Shown here piece by piece: positions 54,173 to 63,565 of a DNA stretch of 64,000 nt; the stretch's first letter is position 1; each line of letters opens with the position of its first letter. The DNA is from Gigantopelta aegis (taxonomy: Eukaryota; Mollusca; Gastropoda; Neomphalida; Peltospiridae). The position numbers were made by a program, and so were the translations under genes. The stretch covers positions 38,205,954 to 38,269,953 of the forward strand of contig NC_054712.1 in assembly GCF_016097555.1 (NCBI RefSeq). Direction: 5' to 3'. The notes under the pieces were generated by a model, which worked only from the letters and a program-made list of their open reading frames with translations, did no database searches and was not told the DNA's origin.

Positions 54173-57100
54173 TTATACTGGACCGAGAGGACTAACTGGC
54201 TTTGCTTCACCAAAAGGCTGAAACTGGATTTCGTCCCCGTATCTGAAGGCCTGAGGTCCAACAAACTTCAGGGCAGTCGGCGTTCGGAGAATTGATGCAC
54301 ATGCAATTACAACGACCGAGACTCTCGTTCCATATCGAACTTCTTCAGTAGTTATCGGCTCAGCTGTATCAGCATCAATGATGACTATCATGTCTGGGAC
54401 GCAAGCCTTTGACTTTCCATGGTTCCCGTCTTTGTCAAGAGGAATAATAACCAGATTTTCATTCTGGAACTCGATGAGGATTTTCTGTTCTGCAAATTCT
54501 TCCAGACCTTCGATGATGACTCTTCCCACGTTGAAACCTCCAGTGGTTTCTCTTCTCACATCAGAAATCTTGCCAGTCAGAACATGAATCGCAGTCTCAG
54601 TGGCAAGAATTGCGTCGACTGGTGATTTCTTTTCAAGTCGAGCTTTGAGAATGGCGTTGCCGAGACGCCAGGCACGGCTTACGGAGTGTTGAACGCATTT
54701 AGTCATCACGTCGGATTTGGTGAGAGGTGTCAATGTCAGCCCTGCGGAACAACCCATTTCTACGACTGTATCTCTGAAATAATGTTCCAGTTGTTTTGCT
54801 GATGGTGATTCCAACATTACAGCTCTACGGTTCTTGTCATCGACCAAGGTAGCAGGATATGGCTTCAGTCCATACATGTAAGGAATAAACATCTGAATCT
54901 CTGGAAAAGCTCTGCCCATCCCGTCTGCATCCACTACTGGCATATCAAGGTCGGCAGCTACCAAGTATGGCTCTATAGCATTCATTCCTCCAATTTCGGC
55001 AGCTATCAATGCTTTGATAGATTTTCGTCCCATCTTATTAGCGCTGTTACCAGATTCATTTTGGGAACTCTGTTTGTAGTCATCAATGAATGTCATACCT
55101 GCCCTTGTCTTAATTTCCACTCCTTGTGTGTTCAGGATGGTATTGTTCTCGTACTGGCCAATTTGATAAAGATCTTCCATACATTTGAGTGCTCCAGTCG
55201 TCTCCACGGAAGACACAAGTTGCTCATACATGATTAATGGAGCTCCCATAAACGCACTTATAACCACCAAATCATTATCAGGATCAGCATTCTTCAGTAG
55301 GAATTCTGGAGTCACAATTCTGATCTTTTTGCCTTTTCGGACAGCTTCTAGTGCTCTGAGTCGACCGAGATGGGGGCTACCTCCACCACCACAACCAAAA
55401 ATGCCTGCACCGACAACAATGCATTCCACATCCCACTCTGATAAAATCCACTCGCCAGTGTTCTTATCAATCGAAGGTTCCAATGGATGTTTCGTAGCAT
55501 CTCCATCTATATTCTTACCAGAAATATTCTGTCCTGTGGAAGTGTATTCTTGCTTCTCAGCTGATATAGATGCTGTTTTTGTATCAACATTTGATGAGAG
55601 TTCTGATGGTTTCCATATTTTAAGGTCCTTATTGGTAGTTGTAGAACTAACCATATCTCCAACAACCTTTATCTTGATTCTAGTTGCCTGGCCAGGTAGA
55701 TAGGATAATGTCATATCTAGTTTGTCAATTATTTCAATGGACTTTGGATCAGCTCCTGCTTTGACAGCTATCTCTGTTGCTATAGCAATGGAATCATCCA
55801 GAGCTTTGTCTCTGGCTGCTACGAAAAATGGCTTTCTGGCATTCTGTTCAGCTATTTCTCGCTCTTTTCCATCAGGGTCATCTGTTACAGCGTCAACAGC
55901 TTTTTTGACTTTCTGATTCATAAGCTCAACATCCACCATGTCCAGCATACTAACGACCGACTCCACAGTTCCAGAAACCTGACACAGTCCTGCTCCAATA
56001 GCATTGGCTACTCCAAAATGTTCTGGTCGAATCACTTTGGATGCACCTTCAATTGGCTTATTTGGGTTAAGAAGAATACTTCCACCACCTACAAGTATAA
56101 CTGGTAGACTCTGGTTACTAAATTTGACTTTATCAATGCATTCTTCGATCATCTGAATAATTTTGTTCAGTGCTACTTCAACGGTTTCTTTTGAAAGGTT
56201 GTTTACATTTTCTGGGTTACCAAGTTGACATAAACCACCTGCAACAGCTATATCGGTCGTAGTCAGTTTTCTTCCTGAGTCATCAGGTGTTGATGCAAAT
56301 ACTTTTGCTTCTTCCCTTAATCTGAATCCTGCACTTAGTGGACCAACTGTCACACCCTGCAGTCGTCCATCATCAGTTGTCTTCTCTACTACATATGATC
56401 CACCCCCAAGACCAATGCTCAGAACATCAGGCATGCGGAAGTTCGTTCGTACATTTCCAATTTTTACATGGGTTGCAGCTTCTCGGGGGAACTTGTTCTT
56501 TAAGACTCCCACATCTGTGGTGGTGCCACCAATGTCAATCACAATTGCATCCTTGACATCGCACAAGTATGCAGCTCCTCGCATGCTGTTGGTAGGGCCT
56601 GATGCAAATGTATGGACTGGATGATGAATAACATTTTCCGAGTTGATTAGAGTTCCATCATTTTGTGTGAGGAAGATTGGACAGGTTAATCCAACAGCAG
56701 TTAGTGCATCATGGAAACCGAGAATAGTCTTCTTGCACAAAGGCTTCAGACATTCATTAAGGATAGCAGCATTTTCTCTTTCCAGTAATCCAAGGGAGCC
56801 AATTTCATGAGAAAGAGTGATGCTTGGATCCCAGTCAGCGTCTTCAGGAAACATTTTGCGAATCAAATTTGCAACAAATATTTCCTGCTCATTCCGGATA
56901 GGAGAGAACACTCCACTGAGAACGATCCCAGATATGCCAGCATCTTTTATTTCCTTAACAACTTTGTAAATCTGGTCAGTAGAGACAGGGTCAATCTCTC
57001 TTCCGTCAAACCTGTATCCCCCATCAACAAGATGCACAGAACCACAGATGACGTTCTTGAGATGACGAGGAAAGTCACTAAATGGAGGCAAGGCATGAGA

Positions 57101-57403
57101 CACTGTCCCACACAGGCGTATCACTGCGATCTTGGCCAGATCCTTGCCCTGGACTGCGGCATTGACGAAGTGTGTTGTTCCAATATTCACCTGGACAACA
57201 GCAATTTCGTGACCTTTGTCATGGGCCTTAACTAGAGCTGAATGGACAGCTCTCTTGACGCCTGTTGTGACGTCACTGGTCGTCAACTCTTTGACAGCAG
57301 ATATCACTCGGGAACCGCTCTTCTCCTGCGATAGGACGACGGCGTCTGTGTTGGTACCACCCACATCTACACCGACGACGACGGGGATGTAGCCTGCAGA
57401 CAT
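54173..57403 (-). CDS. Hydantoinase/oxoprolinase A-DUF917 fusion protein, paralogue 3
   Basis: Intact single-exon frame of 1,076 residues, one shorter than the other two because of its N-terminus (MSAGYIP instead of MSSS-type). All key motifs are kept: GVDVGGTNTD at 11-20, VIDIGGTTTDVG at 288-299, GLGGGS at 331-336, VGGGS at 438-442, GAGIFGCGGGGSPHLG at 665-680 (Ser where the others have Asn) and GMGRAFPEIQM at 828-838. The start is set by a splice acceptor 13 nt upstream and by the loss of similarity to the other two genes just before it. Its 5' flank is unlike that of genes 1 and 2 for the first 5 kb, so it may be under different control. It is the likely donor of the 3' end of gene 2. Same enzyme class as the others; substrate unknown. 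Confidence 0.9.
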   Translation of the reverse strand: MSAGYIPVVVGVDVGGTNTDAVVLSQEKSGSRVISAVKELTTSDVTTGVKRAVHSALVKAHDKGHEIAVVQVNIGTTHFVNAAVQGKDLAKIAVIRLCGTVSHALPPFSDFPRHLKNVICGSVHLVDGGYRFDGREIDPVSTDQIYKVVKEIKDAGISGIVLSGVFSPIRNEQEIFVANLIRKMFPEDADWDPSITLSHEIGSLGLLERENAAILNECLKPLCKKTILGFHDALTAVGLTCPIFLTQNDGTLINSENVIHHPVHTFASGPTNSMRGAAYLCDVKDAIVIDIGGTTTDVGVLKNKFPREAATHVKIGNVRTNFRMPDVLSIGLGGGSYVVEKTTDDGRLQGVTVGPLSAGFRLREEAKVFASTPDDSGRKLTTTDIAVAGGLCQLGNPENVNNLSKETVEVALNKIIQMIEECIDKVKFSNQSLPVILVGGGSILLNPNKPIEGASKVIRPEHFGVANAIGAGLCQVSGTVESVVSMLDMVDVELMNQKVKKAVDAVTDDPDGKEREIAEQNARKPFFVAARDKALDDSIAIATEIAVKAGADPKSIEIIDKLDMTLSYLPGQATRIKIKVVGDMVSSTTTNKDLKIWKPSELSSNVDTKTASISAEKQEYTSTGQNISGKNIDGDATKHPLEPSIDKNTGEWILSEWDVECIVVGAGIFGCGGGGSPHLGRLRALEAVRKGKKIRIVTPEFLLKNADPDNDLVVISAFMGAPLIMYEQLVSSVETTGALKCMEDLYQIGQYENNTILNTQGVEIKTRAGMTFIDDYKQSSQNESGNSANKMGRKSIKALIAAEIGGMNAIEPYLVAADLDMPVVDADGMGRAFPEIQMFIPYMYGLKPYPATLVDDKNRRAVMLESPSAKQLEHYFRDTVVEMGCSAGLTLTPLTKSDVMTKCVQHSVSRAWRLGNAILKARLEKKSPVDAILATETAIHVLTGKISDVRRETTGGFNVGRVIIEGLEEFAEQKILIEFQNENLVIIPLDKDGNHGKSKACVPDMIVIIDADTAEPITTEEVRYGTRVSVVVIACASILRTPTALKFVGPQAFRYGDEIQFQPFGEAKPVSPLGPV

Positions 57404-57416
57404 GGTGTTTAATTAC

Positions 57417-57433
57417 CTGAAATACATAATAAA
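57417..57433 (-). promoter_or_regulatory. 3' splice acceptor before gene 3
   Basis: Minus strand TTATTATGTATTTCAG, then GTAATTAAACACC (13 nt), then ATG. The exon sequence differs from genes 1 and 2 but the spacing is the same. Confidence 0.7.
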
Positions 57434-57572
57434 ATTGGTGTTTTTTTATGTTTTGAAAACACATAACTGAATAGTATTGGTACATGCATTTTCAATTTTA
57501 CAAATATGAAGTATGTTATTGTCAGCCTGTAGAGCTTATGCGATGTACAGCTTGTTTAATTCAGATGTGCAT

Positions 57573-57678
<106 letters not shown>

Positions 57679-57679
57679 A

Positions 57680-58206
57680 TCCGCGCTCCCCTACGGATGC
57701 ATCACGGTTTAACTACGGTTTTCGACGGATAAACCAAGGATTATTAACGATAGGGGTTAGTTGACAACAGGGAGCGCCACGGGTCGCTACGGATCTCTAA
57801 GGATCGGTACAGTTTAGTACGGATCACAACGGTTTGTCACGAATGATGTCGGATCGTATCCGTGGCTAACCCGGCGTCCTGATACTTGATACTTGACAGT
57901 GTGACCGGGGCTTGAGGCCGGGAATTACTATGATTAAGTATGGATAAGTACGGTTTAAGTACGGTTTATTACGGATTATTACGTTCTTCTACGGATCATT
58001 AAGGATGTACTACGGTTGTACGATCCGTGATGAGTTTTTGGACATGTTCAAAATTTTCACGGACATACATGTACTACTACGATTGATCAGGAATTTAATA
58101 CGGACAGCTACGGACCTCTGCGGACCACAACGGATTGTCACGAATGATGCCGGGTCGTATCCGTGGCTAACCCGGCGTCCTGATCCTTGACAGTGTGACC
58201 GGAGCT
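57680..58206. mobile_element. TACGGA/TACGGT-rich element with a repeated terminus
   Basis: TACGGAT, TACGGTT and close variants occur every 10-20 bases through most of the interval. The segment CGTATCCGTGGCTAACCCGG followed by CGTCCTGAT and GACAGTGTGACCGG occurs twice, ending at about 57909 and 58206. The second half looks like a second copy of the same right end. I suspect a non-autonomous DNA transposon with subterminal repeats; the family is not known to me. Confidence 0.55.
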
Positions 58207-58233
58207 TTACTCGCTTATCAAGACCATTATCTG

Positions 58234-59335
58234 AGGTCAAATCATTATTGTGTAACGGCCGTATGCTATTAGCAGTTACAAGTTTATCCACAAGATATTT
58301 TAGGTCAAATCATTATTGTGTTACGGCCGTATGCTATTAGCAGTTACAAGTTTATCCAGAAGATATTTTAGGTCAAATCATTATTGTGTTACGGCCGTAT
58401 GCTATTAGCAGTTACAAGTTTATCCAGAAGATATTTTAGGTCAAATCATTATTGTGTTACGGCCGTATGCTATTAGCAGTTACAAGTTTATCCAGAAGAT
58501 ATTTTAGGTCAAATCATTATTGTGTTACGGCCGTATGCTATTAGCAGTTACAAGTTTATCCAGAAGATATTTTAGGTCAAATCATTATTGTGTTACGGCC
58601 GTATGCCATTAGCAGTTACAAGTTTATCCAGAAGATAGTTTAGGTCAAATCATTATTGTGTTACGGCCGTATGCTGTTAGCAGTTACAAGTTTATCCACA
58701 AGATATTTTAGGTCAAATCATTATTGTGTTACGGCCGTATGCTATTAGCAGTTACAAGTTTATCCAGAAGATATTTTAGGTGAAATCATTATTGTATTGC
58801 AATCATATACTCTTAACTGTTACAAGATACTCCAGGAGATATTTTAGGTGAAATCATTATTGTATTGCGATCATATACTCTTAACTGTTACCAGTTACTC
58901 CAGCAAATATTTTAGGTCAAATCATTATTGTATTGCGGCTATGTAGTACTTTTAACAATTGTACAAGTTTGTCCTGCAAATATTTTAGGTCAAATTATTA
59001 TACTGTGACTGTTACAAGTTACTCCAGCAGATATTTGAGGTCAAATCATTATTGTATTGCGGCTATGTAGTACTTTTAACAATTGTACTCCCTGCAGATA
59101 ATTTTATATTGTGACAAGTTACAGCAGATATTTTAGGTCAAATCACTAATGTATTGCAGCGCTATACTTTTAACTGTTGTACAAGTTTGTCCAGCAGATA
59201 TTTCAGGTCAAATTATTATTTTGCAGCCGTATACACTTAACTTTTACAAGTTAGTCCAGCAGATGTTTTAGGTCAAACCATAATTGCATTGCTGCCATAC
59301 ACTCGTAACTGTTACATATTTGTCCAGCAGATATC
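58234..59335. repeat. 68-bp satellite, decaying to the right
   Basis: Units begin AGGTCAAATCATTATTGTGT at 58234, 58302, 58370, 58438, 58506, 58574, 58642 and 58710 with almost no differences, each with TACGGCCGTATGC and CAGTTACAAGTTTATCCA. From 58778 units change (AGGTGAAATC, GTATTGCAATCATATAC) and from about 58910 vary in length until about 59335. Confidence 0.95.
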
Positions 59336-59456
59336 CAATAAACAAACGTGTGCAAAACTGGTTTAATAATCAAGTACCCGTTTCTATGCCACTGCGTGTG
59401 TTTTGTCTGTTAGTATATTTGTGTACATGTGTATGCGTATGCCTATATATCGTACT

Positions 59457-59460
<4 letters not shown>

Positions 59461-59500
<40 letters not shown>

Positions 59501-59650
59501 AGAGAGAGAGAGGAGAGAGAGAGGAGAGAGAGAGGGAGAGAGAGGAGAGAGAGACGGAAGAGAGAGGAGACCCCCCCACACACGGAGAGAGGAGAGAGAG
59601 AGAGAGGGGAGAGAGAGAGAAGAGAGAGAGAGACACACACACACACAGTG

Positions 59651-59742
<92 letters not shown>

Positions 59743-59783
59743 ACACACACAGTGGCACACACACACACACACACACACACACA
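59461..59783. repeat. Compound CA/GA microsatellite
   Basis: CA arrays at both ends and GA arrays with variants between. The His/Thr- or Arg/Glu-rich frames across it, and their complements, are not genes. Confidence 0.97.
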
Positions 59784-59825
59784 GATTCACTTTAGTGACT
59801 ATAACAAGAGCGGGTCGTAGATCAG

Positions 59826-60117
59826 TGTTTGTTTGTTTTGTTTAACGACACCACTAGAGCACATTGATTGATTAATCATCGGCTACTGGATGTCAAACAT
59901 TTGGTAACTTTGACATATAGTCTTAGAGAGGAAAGCCACTAAATATTTCCACTAGTAGCAAGGGATCTTTTATAATATATATGTACCAACCCACAGACAG
60001 GATAACGTATACCATGGTCTTTGATATACCAGTCGTGGGGCGCTGGCTGGAACGAGAAATAGCCCGATGGGCCCACCGACGGGGATTGATCCTTACCACT
60101 AGGCTACGTTCTGCCCC
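59826..60117 (-). mobile_element. Chimeric SINE: head A with tail C
   Basis: The minus strand has the head A B-box region (GGATCAATCCCCGTCGGTGG), the common body and then tail C (CCGATGATTAATCAATCAAT, GTGGTGTCGTTAAACAAAAC). The tRNA-like head is shortened at its 5' side. Confidence 0.85.
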
Positions 60118-60511
60118 TCGCATTGTGAGAGATGCGTTCGTTGTAGTTTGTCGTGTGATATGTAACGTGAACAATGCTGTATACAAACTGGACAGAGAAG
60201 GGAAACGATAGCTAGACTGGTATTTTACGCTTCACGTTATATCGAGTGACTAAATTGGGAAATTATTCAAATTGTTCGCGAACGTCAGCGTCTTTTGCCG
60301 TCGTTGAACGCGGTCCTGTATTTAAATGACCGAGTATTCTAATAAGAGTATATATTATCAGGGGCGATAAATAGGGCAACTGCCGAGATGTCAGTTTTTA
60401 TCTCCCTTATGGAAACCATTTAAACTCCTTAAACACTAGTATTATCTACATGGTTCTGGGTAATATTTTATTGTTTGTTTGTTTTGTTTTGTTTTGTTTT
60501 GTTGTTAGTTA
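60118..60511. other. Intergenic, nothing recognised
   Basis: No frame or repeat end of note; TTTTG repeats near 60480-60503. Confidence 0.5.
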
Positions 60512-61225
60512 AAGTGACAGGCCCTAGTTTTTAAAAACTACGACATATTTTTTACTATTAAAGGCATACTGTCACGGATTTAAAGACATTATTTTTCTAA
60601 AAATTAATAGTAAATAAAAATTGCATTAATTGTTGGAAGCCAAATCTAGCTATTACATCACCTTAACTGAACCATGATGGAGTGAAATCCATGTCAACCC
60701 TTTCAGCAATTTTAGTTATTGAATTATGGACCATTGCCATAATTCATTTTTTTTTTTTTACAAAATATCATTAAGAAGTGGAGTATGGTGGTTATACAGA
60801 TGGTTGAAAAAAGTACATTTAAGGACAAATCAAATTAGTTTTGTTCAGGTAATACTTTGTTAGGCCATTAAATAGGTCAGTGGTCTGTGACAATATGCCT
60901 TTAAAACCATTTTTCATAATTTAAAGTAGAAGTACTTACATTTTATTATTTAAAATATAATGTAACTCCTGAAGTGGTTCTGGTCATCCAGGTTTTTGCA
61001 ATACCCCCAAATCCATTTTTCATAATTCTAAAGACGCACGTTCGTCTAAGAAAGAAGTAATGATTATCGAGATAAGCTCTAGTTATTTTTAGACGGCACT
61101 TCACTGTTTAAACATCACAGACTTTAGTTTTTCTCTCTTATAACTTTATCCAATTATGTGTTGCAGGTTTGTAGATTAACTAAACACTGTCCATTTTCAC
61201 GGGCTGAAACTAGGGTCTGCGCCTT
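60512..61225. mobile_element. MITE with another MITE inside
   Basis: Outer ends AAGTGACAGGCCCTAGTTTT and (inverted) AAGGCGCAGACCCTAGTTTC, with TA outside. The type of end matches 50583-50818. The inner element at 60561-60901 splits it. Confidence 0.8.
60561..60901. mobile_element. Nested MITE, 341 bp
   Basis: Ends AAGGCATACTGTCACGGA and (inverted) AAGGCATATTGTCACAGA; TA at 60559-60560 and 60902-60903. Confidence 0.85.
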
Positions 61226-61361
61226 TAATGACACACCAGTATAAAAATACACATCGGCTATTGGGTGTCAAACAAAGCAGACGTATGTGCAAGGACGTGG
61301 GGTTCGAGGGTCAGCCGGGGTAGCATGATTTAAACCCCATATAACCTTCGATCGTGAAACT

Positions 61362-61363
<2 letters not shown>

Positions 61364-61403
<40 letters not shown>

Positions 61404-61552
61404 ACAGAGACACACGCAAGCACGCAGACACACACACGCGCAAGCAAGCAAGCAAGCACACACACACACACACACACACACAGACATACACACACAGACA
61501 TACACACACACACACACACACACACACTCGGACACACACATACACACACACA
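61364..61552. repeat. (CA)n-rich microsatellite with variants
   Basis: CA arrays broken by AAGC and CAGA units. Cys/Val-rich frames on the minus strand are artefacts. Confidence 0.95.
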
Positions 61553-62050
61553 CCACTCCATATTTTCCTACACACACGCCTGCAATGGTAAATACATATT
61601 ATAATATATGAATATAACTATTTTATTTTACATTAAAAATTAAAATTAGATAATTATGTAAAAATACTGTGTAAAGAACTGTTGTTATTAAGGTATATTG
61701 GACCTTAGAGAGGACGGTGCACCCCCCCCCCCCCCCTCCAAACAAAAAATCCTAGCTACGGCCTTGCCCTCCCAAAAGTCGACCAAGCTGCAACGTTTAA
61801 CGCCGTCTTAATTCTGAAAATAATTATTTATCACAACGTTACTGTCCTCAAGTTGAAAAAATCCAGACATCCCAGCCCTTATATGTTGTGAGATATTCAA
61901 AGGCTAGGAAACTGAAGCTGATATGCATGATATTCTGTCATTTTCTTTTTCATTTTGTAACAAAATTCGATCGTCTGCTATAACTAGGCTACAGTATTAT
62001 ACAGCTATTTTTCCATTTCTTCTTGTTAAAACTGCAGTTTGTGTACTTAC
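61553..62050. other. AT-rich sequence with a poly-C run
   Basis: Poly-C at about 61722-61737. If the exon at 62051-62171 is real, this is the start of its first intron. Confidence 0.5.
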
Positions 62051-62171
62051 GTTCATAGTTTTCTTGTTTTGGCAACTCTACATACATTTCTTCTTCAAAC
62101 CAGTCTGGATATATATCAAAAACGTCCTGAAGCGTACCGATGTCAAAGGTGCCCCTTTGTTCGGCTGACAT
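62051..62171 (-). CDS. Candidate first coding exon of an unidentified gene (partial)
   Basis: On the minus strand an ATG at 62171 opens 40 codons plus one base, rich in acidic and aromatic residues (MSAEQRGTFDIGTLQDVFDI, then YPDWFEEEMYVELPKQENYE). It ends at a near-perfect splice donor, GAAC|GTAAGTAC, at 62051/62050. Codon use looks ordinary and the segment has no low-complexity or repeat match in this window, unlike its surroundings. The gene would run leftwards, towards or past gene 3. It cannot simply add a protein start to gene 3: joined to the gene 3 acceptor the frame reads CGT AAT TAA and stops. It could be a first exon carrying a short upstream frame for gene 3, an exon of a gene whose later exons I cannot see, or chance. 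I do not recognise the protein. Confidence 0.4.
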
Positions 62172-62339
62172 GTTTGTAAATACCGCGTTGTATTAATACG
62201 CGAGTAAAGCGGCATAATTAAATATTAGGTGGTTCTCCATGATTAATCACCTAAGATTTAAAGTAACTGGCCAATCAGAATCGAATATTTTTCAAAGTCA
62301 TGGTAGAATATACTTTATACGTATGCTTGGCAGACACCT

Positions 62340-62402
62340 TCCGATTAACGCCGACGCGACTATCGATTAACGCCGACTCGACAGTCGCGTCATCGTTAAT
62401 CG
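62340..62402. repeat. Inverted repeat with internal direct repeat
   Basis: CCGATTAACGCCGACGCGAC at the left pairs with GTCGCGTCATCGTTAATCGG at the right with two mismatches; CGATTAACGCCGAC occurs twice in the left half. It is about 170 bp upstream of the candidate exon, so a promoter element is possible, as is a MITE end. Confidence 0.6.
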
Positions 62403-62689
62403 GTAGGAGTGCAGGTGAACGTTTTTAGACTACTGCCAACTCGACATTTTACTCGAATATTTATCGTGTTTGCCTCAGCATTGTGATGGGGGGGGGGGGG
62501 GGGCACCACACACACATCCCCCCTCCACCCCCACCTGCCCCTCTGTATCATACGCTTATAAAATTTATCAACAAAGGGTTTACCTTTCAGCAGATTCTCG
62601 TTAGTGAGACGGTGACTACAACGTGACCCCAGCAACAGGTACGATACCTAGTGTGACAGTAAGTAGGCCTAAGTATAACCTTCTTGAAC
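62403..62689. other. Intergenic with a poly-G tract
   Basis: About 17 G at 62488-62503. Nothing else recognised. Confidence 0.5.
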
Positions 62690-62890
62690 TTTAGCCTAAA
62701 AACTACAGCAACGCCCACTTTATAATATTTAATCGATTTCACGCGACTTCATTCTTTATGTGTGTCAGTATTCACATTTAGGCTAGTTTGAACCGAGGGA
62801 CGGGGCATATAATAGTTTATTTTATCCTGCCATATTATCATATCCTTCCCACGGGCCTGACTTAGCTTTATTTAGAATTTCGTATGCTTT
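62690..62890. repeat. Diverged copy of the spacer block at 18895-19110 and 42460-42680
   Basis: Shared in order: CTTGAACTTTAG, CTAAA, a GTATGT/TTATGT … CAG segment, GAACCG, TTATTTTA, and CGGGCCTGA followed by AGCTTTATTTAG. Clearly older than the A-B duplication. Confidence 0.7.
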
Positions 62891-62904
62891 ATATGTTGTT
62901 TAAA

Positions 62905-62908
<4 letters not shown>

Positions 62909-62955
<47 letters not shown>

Positions 62956-62997
62956 ATGAGGGAGAGGAGAGAGAGAGACGAGCGAGAGAGAGAGAGA

Positions 62998-63078
<81 letters not shown>
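62909..63078. repeat. (GA)n then (TG)n microsatellite
   Basis: GA array with a few interruptions, then TG from about 63051. Confidence 0.97.
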
Positions 63079-63079
<1 letters not shown>

Positions 63080-63269
63080 CAGAGATGGGGTAATCGTAAT
63101 CGTAATCCTGTATATGTGTGTATTGTTACACTATTTAACGTAATTAAACTGGTCATCACAATCAAAACTGCTTAACGTTAAGTAAATCCAGGAAAGGAGT
63201 TTTGATCATAGATTTAAGAAAGTGTTGTTTTGACGTTAAATTGAAAATTAAATTAAGGTATGTAATAAA

Positions 63270-63434
63270 TACAGAACTTCACATACGTTGTTTTCGCTTC
63301 CTATTTATTGCACTTGTTTATTTTGCGAAAGAACATACCACGCGACTGCTACGCGTTCACGTGGTATATATTCTTGCGCAAAATAAACTCGTGCAATAAA
63401 TAGGAAACGAAAACAACGTATGTGAAGTTCTGTA
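63270..63434. repeat. Long foldback, arms of about 75 bp
   Basis: TACAGAACTTCACATACGTT at the left pairs with AACGTATGTGAAGTTCTGTA at the right, and pairing continues inwards through TTCCTATTTATTGCAC and TTTATTTTGCG to ACCACG/CGTGGT around a loop of under 20 bases. No coding sequence. Confidence 0.9.
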
Positions 63435-63436
63435 TG

Positions 63437-63477
<41 letters not shown>

Positions 63478-63478
<1 letters not shown>

Positions 63479-63565
63479 GTCAAACCTGTCTTAAGCGGTC
63501 ACACAAGGGAGTAGATAAAAGTGCCGCTTAAGACAGGTGGCCGCTGATTACAGGTTTCCACATAT
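63478..63565. mobile_element. Short Tigger-like terminal pair
   Basis: TAGTCAAACCTGTCTTAAGC and, about 30 bases on, GCTTAAGACAGGTGGCCGCT then ACAGGTTT. The start resembles the right end of the element at 51016-52125. Probably an internally deleted relic. Confidence 0.55.

Noticed and set aside
58234-58780. CRISPR-like repeat array
   Set aside because: The 68-bp units are contiguous with no unique spacers, and the genome is eukaryotic; it is a satellite.
62051-62171. Alternative protein start for gene 3
   Set aside because: Joining this exon to the gene 3 acceptor gives an immediate stop, so it cannot extend the protein.
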